A stretch of 64,000 nucleotides of DNA from Oribacterium sp. oral taxon 102 (GTDB taxonomy: Bacteria > Bacillota > Clostridia > Lachnospirales > Lachnospiraceae): contig NZ_JABXYT010000001.1 in the NCBI RefSeq assembly GCF_013394775.1, forward strand, positions 1,254,501 to 1,318,500, read 5' to 3'. Shown piece by piece: positions 26,503 to 34,181 of the stretch. The stretch's first letter is position 1. Each line of letters begins with the position of its first letter. A program made the translations under genes and the position numbers. A model generated the notes under the pieces. That model ran no database searches, was not told the origin of the DNA, and was given only the letters and a program-made list of their open reading frames with translations.

Positions 26503-27745
26503 GGATGCGAGAGCACAGTACCGCGCGGCAGGAGCAGACACGGAGCTTGCGATGGAGAAGCTGCGGCATGTTCCGATTTCCCTGCATTGCTGGCAGGGGG
26601 ACGATGTGAGGGGCTTCGATCAGGACGGCCCGCTGACCGGCGGGATTCAGGCGACCGGAAACTATCTGGGAAGGGCGCGGACGCCGGAGGAGCTGTTTCA
26701 GGATCTCGAGAAGGCGCTCAGCCTGATGCCGGGAACGAAGAAGCTCAACGTACACGCGAGCTATGCGATTTTTTCGCCGGGGGAGCATGCGGATCGGGAT
26801 AGGATAGAGCCGAGACACTTCGCCGAATGGGTCGCATTTGCGAAGAAGCACGGGATGGGACTGGACTTTAATCCGACCTTCTTTTCGCACAGGCGTGTGA
26901 AGGACGGGCTGACGCTCTCCAGCCCGGACGAGGAGACGAGACGCTTCTGGGTGGAGCACGGCAGGGCGTGCATCCGCATTGCCTCGTACTTCGCAGAGGA
27001 AACAGGGATTCCCTGCGTGATGAATATCTGGACCGGCGACGGCTTCAAGGATATTCCGGCGGACAGGCTGGGACCGCGGCTCCGCTACCGGCAGTCGATC
27101 GACGAGATCCTCGCAGAGCCCTATGACTTCGGGAAAGTGAAGCCCTGCGTCGAATCCAAGGTCTTCGGCATCGGGGTCGAGTCCTATACTGCGGGCAGCG
27201 GAGAGTTCGCGCTGCTCTATGCAGCGGAGAACAAGCATCGCTGCATCCCTCTGATGGACAACGGGCATTACCATCCGACCGAGCTGGTTTCGGACAAGAT
27301 TCCGGCATTGCTCAGCTTCTTTCCGGAGATCGCGCTCCATGTGACGCGTCCGGTGCGCTGGGATTCCGATCATGTGGTGCGCTTCGACGACGAGACGCGG
27401 GAGATTGCGAAGGAGATCGTGCGCTGCGGCGGGCTGGACGGCAGGGTCGACATCGCGCTGGACTTCTTCGACGCGAGCATCAACCGCATCGCCGCATGGA
27501 CGATCGGCTTCCGGAATACGGAGAAGGCGCTGCTCTACGCACTGCTCCAGCCGGCTGCGGAACTCAGGGAATTGCAGGAGGAGAGCCGTTTCACGGAGCT
27601 CCTCGCACGGCAGGAGGAGCTGAAAACGCTCCCGTTCGGCACGGTATGGGAGTGCTACTGCGAGCGCTGCGGCGCGCCGGCAGACGGAGAATGGTTCACG
27701 GAGATCCGGAAATATGAGAAAGAGGTGCTCTCCGGGCGGAGATAA
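26480..27745 (+). CDS. rhaA: L-rhamnose isomerase
   Basis: A 421-residue TIM-barrel enzyme interconverting L-rhamnose and L-rhamnulose with Mn2+. The N-terminus ISLHCWQGDDVRGF is diagnostic. Metal and substrate residues are visible in KVFGIGVESYTAGSGEFALLY (split here as ESYT and GEF), LMDNGHYHPTE and RPVRWDSDHVVRFDDE. Length matches E. coli RhaA (419). The ATG at 26480 follows AAGGAGACAGG and lies inside the rhaB end, suggesting coupled translation. Confidence 0.96.
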   Translation: MNRMERYEDARAQYRAAGADTELAMEKLRHVPISLHCWQGDDVRGFDQDGPLTGGIQATGNYLGRARTPEELFQDLEKALSLMPGTKKLNVHASYAIFSPGEHADRDRIEPRHFAEWVAFAKKHGMGLDFNPTFFSHRRVKDGLTLSSPDEETRRFWVEHGRACIRIASYFAEETGIPCVMNIWTGDGFKDIPADRLGPRLRYRQSIDEILAEPYDFGKVKPCVESKVFGIGVESYTAGSGEFALLYAAENKHRCIPLMDNGHYHPTELVSDKIPALLSFFPEIALHVTRPVRWDSDHVVRFDDETREIAKEIVRCGGLDGRVDIALDFFDASINRIAAWTIGFRNTEKALLYALLQPAAELRELQEESRFTELLARQEELKTLPFGTVWECYCERCGAPADGEWFTEIRKYEKEVLSGRR

Positions 27746-27781
27746 GCGGTATAAGGCATAGAAGAGACTGGGAGGAACAGA

Positions 27782-28936
27782 ATGAGGGTAACGGATGCGG
27801 AATTTGTACAGGGCTTCATCAGGCTGTGCAGCGACGGCTATGCGCAGGGCTGGCATGAGAGGAATGGCGGGAACCTGAGCTATCGGATCCGGGAATCTGA
27901 GCTTTCGACGCTTCGTCCGCGGCTCCGCACGGACGGAGTATGGCAGTCGATCGGGACAGCGGTTCCGGGGCTTTCCGGAGAGGCATTTCTTGTGAGCGGG
28001 AGCGGGAAATTCATGCGAAATGTCGCGCTCGATCCGGAGGCTTGCCTTGCGATTATCGAGCTGGATCCGGCGGGGGAGAACTACCGCCTGCTCTGGGGGC
28101 TCCGGGATGGCGGCAAGCCGACCAGCGAGCTGCCGACGCACCTGATGAATCATGAGGTGAAGAAGCGGGCCACGAACGGACGGCACAGAGTGATCTACCA
28201 TGCGCATACGCCGAATCTGATCGCGCTGACCTTTGTCCTGCCCTTAAAGGATGAGGTATTCACGCGGGAGCTCTGGGAGATGGCGACGGAGTGCCCCGTC
28301 GTCTTTCCGGACGGGATCGGGGTCGTCGGCTGGATGGTACCGGGCGGACGGGAAATCGCGGTGGAGACGAGCCGGCTGATGGAGCGGTATGATGCGGTGG
28401 TTTGGGCGCATCACGGGCTGTTCTGCTCCGGAGAGAGCTTCGATCTCTGCTTCGGGCTGATGCACACGATCGAGAAGTCCGCGGAGATTCTGGTGAAGGT
28501 GCTCTCCGTCCGTTCGGACAGGCTGCAAACGATCCGCCCGCAGGATTTCCGTGCGCTCGCCGCGGACTTCCGGCTTAGCCTGCCGGAGCGCTTCCTCTAT
28601 GAGAAGGAGAGCAAATGCGCGGAACGGCTGGCATGGAGGGGAAGAGTCAAGGCAGGCTGTATGGCAGAGTACCGGAGACGGCATGCGGAGCTCTGGCCGG
28701 AGATGGCGGAGGTGCTATGGGCAGCGGGCATCCGGAACTACAGCATCTTCGCCTCGGGGGAGGAGCTCTTCGGCTATTACGAGTGTGAAAGGGGCGTGGC
28801 GTACGCAGAGAAAGTGCAGGCGGAGAGCCCGGTCGTGAAGCGGTGGAATGCATATATGCAGGATATCCTGGAGCTTCGGATGGATCCGGAGACCGGCGCG
28901 CAGCCGAAGCTCACGCAGGTATTCCGGCTGGATTAG
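27782..28936 (+). CDS. rhaD: Fused rhamnulose-1-phosphate aldolase / L-rhamnose mutarotase
   Basis: A 384-residue two-domain protein. Residues 1 to about 275 are a class II aldolase RhaD, cleaving rhamnulose-1-phosphate to DHAP and L-lactaldehyde: GGNLSYRI, LVSGSGKFMRN, the zinc ligands in VIYHAHTPN and WAHHGLFCSG are present. Residues about 280-384 match the RhaM mutarotase, which interconverts alpha- and beta-L-rhamnose: CMAEYRRRHAELWPEM (catalytic His), GIRNYSIFASGEELFGYYE and the closing LTQVFRLD. RhaM is normally a separate protein of about 104 residues. A 36-base gap follows rhaA. No stop or frame change separates the halves. Confidence 0.93.
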   Translation: MRVTDAEFVQGFIRLCSDGYAQGWHERNGGNLSYRIRESELSTLRPRLRTDGVWQSIGTAVPGLSGEAFLVSGSGKFMRNVALDPEACLAIIELDPAGENYRLLWGLRDGGKPTSELPTHLMNHEVKKRATNGRHRVIYHAHTPNLIALTFVLPLKDEVFTRELWEMATECPVVFPDGIGVVGWMVPGGREIAVETSRLMERYDAVVWAHHGLFCSGESFDLCFGLMHTIEKSAEILVKVLSVRSDRLQTIRPQDFRALAADFRLSLPERFLYEKESKCAERLAWRGRVKAGCMAEYRRRHAELWPEMAEVLWAAGIRNYSIFASGEELFGYYECERGVAYAEKVQAESPVVKRWNAYMQDILELRMDPETGAQPKLTQVFRLD

Positions 28937-28954
28937 AAGAAGGGGGCTGACAAT

Positions 28955-30373
28955 ATGTTTTTTGAAAACGGGAAAATGAAGGAGCTGCAGATCGCGTATA
29001 TCGGAGGCGGATCGAGGGGCTGGGCGTGGACCTTCATGACAGATCTTGCGCTGGATCCGCAGCTCTCCGGTACGATCCGGCTCTATGATATCGACGAAAA
29101 TGCGGCGCGGGCGAATGAGACGATCGGAAATCGGCTGATGTCGCGGCCGGACGCGAAGGGAGGGTGGAAATTTGAGACGAAGGGTTCTCTTCGGGAAGCA
29201 CTGACAGGCTGCGACTTCGTCGTGATTTCGATTCTGCCGGGAAGCTTCGAGGAGATGGAGTCTGATGTGCATCTGCCGGAGCGGCTGGGGGTCTGGCAGT
29301 CGGTGGGAGATACCGCGGGCCCCGGCGGGATGATCCGCGCGCTCCGCACCGTTCCGATGTTTGTGGAGATTGCGGAGGCGGTCAGAAGCTATTCGCCGGA
29401 AGCATGGGTCATCAACTATACCAATCCGATGTCGCTCTGTGTGAAGACACTGTATCAGGTCTTCCCGGAGATTAAGGCGTTTGGCTGCTGCCATGAGGTT
29501 TTCGGGACGCAGAAGGTATTGAAGGGAATCTATGAGGAGGAGAGCGGGGAGAAAGGGGTCGATTGGCACGACATTCATGTCAATGTGCTGGGGATCAATC
29601 ATTTCACATGGTTTTCCTCCGCTTCCTATCGGAATGTAGACCTCTTCCCCCTGTACAGGGACTATATCGAGCGGCATTTCGACGAGGGCTATACGGTGGA
29701 GGGAGAGAACTGGCTGAACGCCTCCTTCCGCTGCAAAAACAGGGTCAAGATGGATCTTTTCCGGCGCTTCGGTGCGATCGCAGCGGCAGGAGACCGCCAC
29801 CTCGCCGAGTTCATGCCGGGAGACGAGTATCTGCGGGATCCGGAGACCGTGCAGCGCTGGGGCTTCGGGCTCACCACGGTCGCATGGCGGAAGGAAGATC
29901 TCGGGAAGCGGCTCGCGCGGAGCAGAAGGCTCGTCAGCGGGGAGGAGGCGCTCGATCTCGAGCCGACCGGCGAGGAGGGCATCCTCCTGATCAAGGCGCT
30001 CTGCGGGCTAGGGAGAGTCGTCAGCAATGTAAACATCCCGAATACCGCACGACAGATCCCGAACCTTCCGGAAAGAGCGCTGGTGGAGACAAACGCCGTA
30101 TTTGAGCGGGATCATATCCGTCCGATCTATGCCGGGGAAGTACCGGAGGCGATCCGCGCGCTGCTCCTGCCGCATATCGAGAACCATGAGAGAGTGCTGA
30201 ATGCGGCGCTGCACCCGGACGCAGGATTGCTCCTTGCGGCATTTCGCACGGATCCGCTGCTTCGGGGGAGGAACTGTACGGAAGAGGAGCTTCGCACCCT
30301 GCTCCGCGATATGGTGCGGAATACCTCGAAGTATCTCGCACCGGAGTGGTTTGCGGCAATTGCTCGGATCTGA
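28955..30373 (+). CDS. Glycoside hydrolase family 4, probable alpha-galacturonidase
   Basis: A 472-residue NAD+- and metal-dependent GH4 enzyme, which cleaves by an oxidation-elimination route. The nucleotide-binding loop is IGGGSRGW. The metal motif is CHEV (in GCCHEVFGTQ), with a second metal His in GINHFTW. In GH4, CHS/CHG-type motifs mark alpha-galactosidases, 6-phospho-glucosidases and glucuronidases, while CHEV is known from alpha-galacturonidases such as LplD of Bacillus subtilis. This motif and the neighbouring rhamnose and pectin genes argue for release of galacturonate from small rhamnogalacturonan fragments in the cytoplasm. No signal peptide. Start at 28955 after AAGGGGG; an internal ATG at 28976 is possible. 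Confidence 0.87.
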   Translation: MFFENGKMKELQIAYIGGGSRGWAWTFMTDLALDPQLSGTIRLYDIDENAARANETIGNRLMSRPDAKGGWKFETKGSLREALTGCDFVVISILPGSFEEMESDVHLPERLGVWQSVGDTAGPGGMIRALRTVPMFVEIAEAVRSYSPEAWVINYTNPMSLCVKTLYQVFPEIKAFGCCHEVFGTQKVLKGIYEEESGEKGVDWHDIHVNVLGINHFTWFSSASYRNVDLFPLYRDYIERHFDEGYTVEGENWLNASFRCKNRVKMDLFRRFGAIAAAGDRHLAEFMPGDEYLRDPETVQRWGFGLTTVAWRKEDLGKRLARSRRLVSGEEALDLEPTGEEGILLIKALCGLGRVVSNVNIPNTARQIPNLPERALVETNAVFERDHIRPIYAGEVPEAIRALLLPHIENHERVLNAALHPDAGLLLAAFRTDPLLRGRNCTEEELRTLLRDMVRNTSKYLAPEWFAAIARI

Positions 30374-30390
30374 TACGCCTGAAGCAGGCA

Positions 30391-30430
30391 GAGCCGCATC
30401 GAAAGGCGTGGTTTCGCGGCGCTGCGGTTC
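30391..30430 (+). other. Stem-loop between the GH4 and GH28 genes
   Basis: GAGCCGCA (30391-30398) pairs with TGCGGTTC (30423-30430), with an inner CGAAA/TTTCG helix. No T-run follows. In a 129-base gap within the operon it may stabilise or punctuate the mRNA. Confidence 0.4.
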
Positions 30431-30502
30431 AGACCCGGCGTCACGGGCAAAGCCGCATATTGACAGACGCGATGCTTTAAAGGGGAACGAAGAGGGCAGG
30501 AT

Positions 30503-31843
30503 ATGGCATATAATGTAAGGGACTTCGGCGCGGCCGGAGACGGCGTGCACAAGGATACGGAGGCGATACAGCGTGCGATCGACCGCTGCCATGCAGCGGG
30601 CGGGGGACGGGTGCTTCTCCCGGGCGGCGGGGTCTACCTGAGCGGCTCTCTGCTGCTTCGGGAAAATATAGAGCTGCATCTGGAGAGCGGGGCGGAGCTA
30701 CGCGGGAGCACGGAGCTTGCCGACTACCGGAGCTTCTCAGAGGATGGGGAGCTGCAGCTGCACAGCGGCGTGCCATCCTATGTAAACAGCGAGTATGACG
30801 GCAGACCGAAGCAGTACTTCCTTTATGCGAAGGGCGGGGAAAATATCCGTATTACCGGCTTCGGGACGATCAGCGGTGCAGAGCGGATCTATCATGGAGA
30901 GGAAAAGCCCTATCACATCGACGGCGCCTTCTATCCGAGGATTCCGGTGATTCTGACGGAGGCGGTTTCGCAGCTCACCATCCGGGACATCACGATCACC
31001 GAGAGCGCGTTCTGGACCGTCCACCTCGTCGGCTGCCGGGACGTGCTGATTGACGGCATCCGGATATTGAACAGCCTGAATATGGCGAACTGCGACGGGA
31101 TCGATCCGGATCACTGTGAGAATGTCCGCATCGTAAACTGCCATATCGAGTGCGCGGATGACTGCATTGTCCTGAAGAATACCGGCGCATTCTCGGGGTA
31201 CGGCCCCTGTCGGAACATCCTGATCGCGAACTGTACGCTGGTCTCTACCAGCTCCGCGATCAAGCTCGGCTCGGAGAGCACGGATGATTTTCGGAATGTT
31301 CTCATTCAGAACTGTGTGATCAGCCGGAGCAACCGCGGGATCTGCATTCAGCTCCGCGATGGAGGCAATGTGGAAAATGTCTTCATTTCCAACATAAGCA
31401 TCGAGACCCGCCGCTTCTCGGAGGAATGGTGGGGAAGGGCGGAGGCGGTCTGCATCACCGCGCTGGATCGGAAGGGCGGGGTATGCGCCGGACAGATCCG
31501 CGGCGTTCATATCGAGAATGTGAGCTGTACAGGCGAAAACGGCATTTTTATCCATGGCAGCGAGGGACATCTGCTGCGGGACATCTCGCTCCGGAATGTC
31601 CGGCTCTGCCTCGAGAAGCGCTCGAAGTGGCAGACGGACAGCTATGACCTGCGTCCCTGCGAGACAGACGGTATTCTCCCATCGAAGCTCTACGGCGTAT
31701 ATCTCAATTATGCGGAGGACATCCGGATGCAGGACGTACGTGTGTATTGCGGTGAGAGCATGCGAGAGGTCTATGGCGGCGCAGTATATCGGGGTGCGCA
31801 CTGCGGTGAGATTTCCGGAGAGGCGGAGGAGAGGATGGGATAG
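30503..31843 (+). CDS. GH28-like right-handed beta-helix glycosidase (polygalacturonase family)
   Basis: A 446-residue beta-helix protein. It starts NVRDFGAAGDGVHKDTEAIQRAID, the standard N-terminal segment of GH28 and related pectin enzymes, and has NCDGIDPDHCENVRI and CADDCIVLKN in place of the NTDG and DD catalytic blocks. The third GH28 block, normally GHG, is replaced by KLGSES, so the catalytic histidine is missing there. No signal peptide is present, consistent with action on imported oligosaccharides. It is 3 bases upstream of the GH105 gene. Likely substrate is a rhamnogalacturonan or galacturonan fragment. Confidence 0.83.
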   Translation: MAYNVRDFGAAGDGVHKDTEAIQRAIDRCHAAGGGRVLLPGGGVYLSGSLLLRENIELHLESGAELRGSTELADYRSFSEDGELQLHSGVPSYVNSEYDGRPKQYFLYAKGGENIRITGFGTISGAERIYHGEEKPYHIDGAFYPRIPVILTEAVSQLTIRDITITESAFWTVHLVGCRDVLIDGIRILNSLNMANCDGIDPDHCENVRIVNCHIECADDCIVLKNTGAFSGYGPCRNILIANCTLVSTSSAIKLGSESTDDFRNVLIQNCVISRSNRGICIQLRDGGNVENVFISNISIETRRFSEEWWGRAEAVCITALDRKGGVCAGQIRGVHIENVSCTGENGIFIHGSEGHLLRDISLRNVRLCLEKRSKWQTDSYDLRPCETDGILPSKLYGVYLNYAEDIRMQDVRVYCGESMREVYGGAVYRGAHCGEISGEAEERMG

Positions 31844-31846
31844 AGA

Positions 31847-32965
31847 ATGAGGACGGAGGAGAGGATACTGCGGGAAAAGCTCGCGCTCTGTATAGAGAAG
31901 CTGCGGGGATTGGGGGATGCGGAGCAGGAGGAGATCGCAGCGCAGGGCGGAGAGGCGGCCGGCTTCTTCCGGCGTGACTTCGGGATACGGGAATGGGACT
32001 GGCCGCAGGGGGTCGGGCTCTACGGCATCCTGAAGCTTATGGAGCGGGAGCAGAATGAGGAGTACCGGACGTTTCTGCATGCGTGGTTTACGGACAACAT
32101 CAGAGAGGGTCTGCCCTCCCGGAACATCAATACCACGATGCCGCTCCTGACGCTGGTTTCCCTGAATGACTACTATCACGACCCTTCGTTCGAGGCGCTC
32201 TGTCTCGATTGGGCGGATTGGCTGATGAACTGCCTGCCGCGGACAAAGGAGGGGGGCTTCCAGCATGTCACGAGTGCGAATGGAGACCGGCAGGGGGTGC
32301 GCCTGAATGAAAATGAGCTGTGGATTGATACCCTCTTCATGACGGTGCTCTTCCTGAATCGGATGGGGCAGAAGTACCGGAAAAGCGAATGGATTGACGA
32401 GGGCATCCATCAGATGCTTCTGCATATCAAGTATCTCTATGATACGAGATGCCGCCTTTTCTACCACGGCTGGAGCTTCCGCGGATACCACAATTTCGGC
32501 GGCATCTTCTGGTGCCGCGGGAACAGCTGGTTTACACTGGGGCTTCCGGACTATCTCGAGATGTTCCGGGGCAGCTTGAATCCGGGAGTGAAGGCGATTC
32601 TGCTCGACACTTACCGGGCGCAGGTCGGCGCGCTGCGGGAGCTGCAGGCAGAGAGCGGACTATGGCATACCGTACTGACGGACGAGAGCAGCTATGAGGA
32701 ATGCTCCGGCTCTGCGGCGGTCGCGGCAGGAATGCTGAAGGGCATCCGGATGGGATTCCTTGACGATTCCTATCTCGAGAGCGCGGAGCGCGCCGTCGAG
32801 GGCATCCTCCGGAATATCGATGCGGACGGCACGGTGCGGAAGGTATCTGCCGGCACCGGCATGGGGAACGACAGTGCGCATTATAAGAACATCCTGATCG
32901 CGCCCATGGCGTACGGGCAGTCGCTTGCGATTCTGGCGTTGGAGGAGGCGCTGGAGATTCGGTGA
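31847..32965 (+). CDS. GH105 unsaturated rhamnogalacturonyl hydrolase
   Basis: A 372-residue (alpha/alpha)6-barrel enzyme of the YteR/YesR type, which removes the unsaturated uronic acid that lyases leave at the non-reducing end of rhamnogalacturonan fragments, by hydration of the double bond. The conserved catalytic Asp lies in ENELWIDTLFM near residue 157, and the substrate motif GGIFWCRGNSWFTLG follows near 220. It has no signal peptide, so it acts inside the cell. It is the last gene of the rha/pectin cluster; a strong terminator follows after about 75 bases. Confidence 0.92.
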   Translation: MRTEERILREKLALCIEKLRGLGDAEQEEIAAQGGEAAGFFRRDFGIREWDWPQGVGLYGILKLMEREQNEEYRTFLHAWFTDNIREGLPSRNINTTMPLLTLVSLNDYYHDPSFEALCLDWADWLMNCLPRTKEGGFQHVTSANGDRQGVRLNENELWIDTLFMTVLFLNRMGQKYRKSEWIDEGIHQMLLHIKYLYDTRCRLFYHGWSFRGYHNFGGIFWCRGNSWFTLGLPDYLEMFRGSLNPGVKAILLDTYRAQVGALRELQAESGLWHTVLTDESSYEECSGSAAVAAGMLKGIRMGFLDDSYLESAERAVEGILRNIDADGTVRKVSAGTGMGNDSAHYKNILIAPMAYGQSLAILALEEALEIR

Positions 32966-33040
32966 ATAAACCTGCATGCGGAAGGCTTCGGCGTCACCAA
33001 CGCTATAAGTTCGGCATGCCGCTCTGCTGCTTTGCCTTAT

Positions 33041-33069
33041 ATCCCACCGGGAAACCGGTGGGATTTTTC
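33041..33069 (+). terminator. Intrinsic terminator of the rha/pectin operon
   Basis: A perfect 10-bp stem ATCCCACCGG/CCGGTGGGAT closed by a GAAA tetraloop and followed by TTTTT. Textbook rho-independent terminator. Confidence 0.93.
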
Positions 33070-33190
33070 TGTATAAGTCCCTGTCAAGCGGCAGAATGGA
33101 CGTCATGCTTGCGTGAGCGGACATTCCGGCATCCTCTGCGATGTGATTTATCATAAGGGTTTCGGGTTTCGCTTGTTTTTTTGGGAAGAA

Positions 33191-33199
33191 TGATATAAT
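33191..33199 (+). promoter_or_regulatory. Extended -10 promoter for hlyIII
   Basis: TGATATAAT, a perfect -10 with TGn extension; TTGTTT (33173-33178) upstream is spaced at 15. The last base of the -10 is the first base of a 47-bp palindrome. Confidence 0.65.
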
Positions 33200-33245
33200 A
33201 TTAAATACATAATATAGTTTTCAAAACTATATTATGTATTTAATA
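33199..33245. repeat. 47-bp perfect palindrome at the hlyIII start site
   Basis: Each arm is 23 bases (33199-33221 and 33223-33245) around a single central C at 33222, and I checked all 23 pairs without a mismatch. It is almost pure A/T and covers the predicted transcription start of the hlyIII gene. It could be an operator for a large dimeric repressor, a cruciform, or a 5' mRNA hairpin that hides or protects the leader. It ends 26 bases before the start codon. Confidence 0.9.
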
Positions 33246-33271
33246 AAACCGTATAAGGAAAGGAGCAAAAT

Positions 33272-33943
33272 ATGTGGAAGACCATCGAAACGCATATAAA
33301 GGATCCGGGAAGCGCGATCACCCATTTTATCGGCTTGCTTCTGGCAGTCGCCGCGGCGGTTCCGCTTCTGTATCTGGCGGCGCGGGCGCCGGGACGTATC
33401 TACCTGATTTCCCTCGCGATTTACGCGGGAAGCATGATCCTTCTCTACCTCGCAAGCACGCTCTATCATTCTCTGAACCGTTCGAAGCGTGTCAATACGG
33501 CGCTCAAGAAGTTTGATCACATGATGATCGCCGTGCTGATCGCCGGGAGCTATACGCCGATCTGCCTGCTCGTACTCCGGGGTAAACTTGGGTTTCTGCT
33601 GCTCGGTGTCATCTGGGGGCTCGCCCTGCTCGGCATTCTCATCAAAGCGTTCTGGGTTTACTGTCCGCGCTGGGTTTCCTCTCTGCTCTATATCGGGATG
33701 GGCTGGGCATGCGTACTCGCTTTCTCTCCGCTTCGGCATGCGCTTCGTCCGGATGAGTTCGGCTGGCTGCTTGCGGGCGGGATCATCTATACCGCGGGCG
33801 GAGTGATCTATGCGCTGAAATGTCCGATTTTCAACAGCAGGCATCGCTACTTTGGTTCCCATGAGATCTTTCACCTCTTCGTGATGGGCGGGAGCGCCTG
33901 CCATTTTATCTTGATGTACTCTCTGCTTCCGTTTTCCCGCTGA
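33272..33943 (+). CDS. Hemolysin III family (YqfA/PAQR-like) membrane protein
   Basis: A 223-residue protein with seven predicted membrane helices, belonging to the HlyIII/PAQR superfamily. Conserved zinc-type residues are visible: SASTLYHSL-like ASTLYHSLNRS near residue 65, KFDHMMIAVLIAGSYTP, and GSHEIFHLFVMGGSACHF at the C-terminus. Despite the name, most bacterial members are not proven hemolysins, and a role in membrane lipid homeostasis is suspected. GAAAGGAGCAAAAT precedes the ATG. It is a single-gene unit under an unusual palindrome. Confidence 0.9.
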   Translation: MWKTIETHIKDPGSAITHFIGLLLAVAAAVPLLYLAARAPGRIYLISLAIYAGSMILLYLASTLYHSLNRSKRVNTALKKFDHMMIAVLIAGSYTPICLLVLRGKLGFLLLGVIWGLALLGILIKAFWVYCPRWVSSLLYIGMGWACVLAFSPLRHALRPDEFGWLLAGGIIYTAGGVIYALKCPIFNSRHRYFGSHEIFHLFVMGGSACHFILMYSLLPFSR

Positions 33944-34069
33944 GCGCCTGCGCAGTTCTTTATACTTGCTGCTCTGTTCAGATAGCAGACTGTCCGCCCT
34001 TATAAGTATGGAGATCGTCCTGTCGCAGGACAGGGGGGACTCGTACAGTAAAAGACCGGCAAGTGCAGC

Positions 34070-34098
34070 TTGCCAAATAGAGCCGTTCGGGGTAAAAT
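34070..34098 (+). promoter_or_regulatory. Promoter for the SH3b-NlpC/P60 gene
   Basis: TTGCCA (34070-34075), a 17-base spacer and TAAAAT (34093-34098). Just upstream is a hairpin, GGCAAG/CTTGCC (34058-34074), overlapping the -35, and another, GTCCTG/CAGGAC, at about 34017-34031. Confidence 0.7.
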
Positions 34099-34181
34099 GA
34101 CGGGGAATCTGCCGGAGGAGTAGCGTGCATTGACTGCTTCGGGAAAAGCGTCTGGATAGAAGGAGGACGGCGGGACGACAG

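Noticed and set aside
33098..33155. A third copy of the intergenic repeat
   Set aside because: Only short segments match, in uncertain orientation, so I did not annotate it.
34010..34180. A c-di-GMP riboswitch ahead of the NlpC/P60 gene
   Set aside because: Two hairpins are present, but the conserved GEMM strings are not, and the promoter lies within the structured part, so most of it is not transcribed from there.
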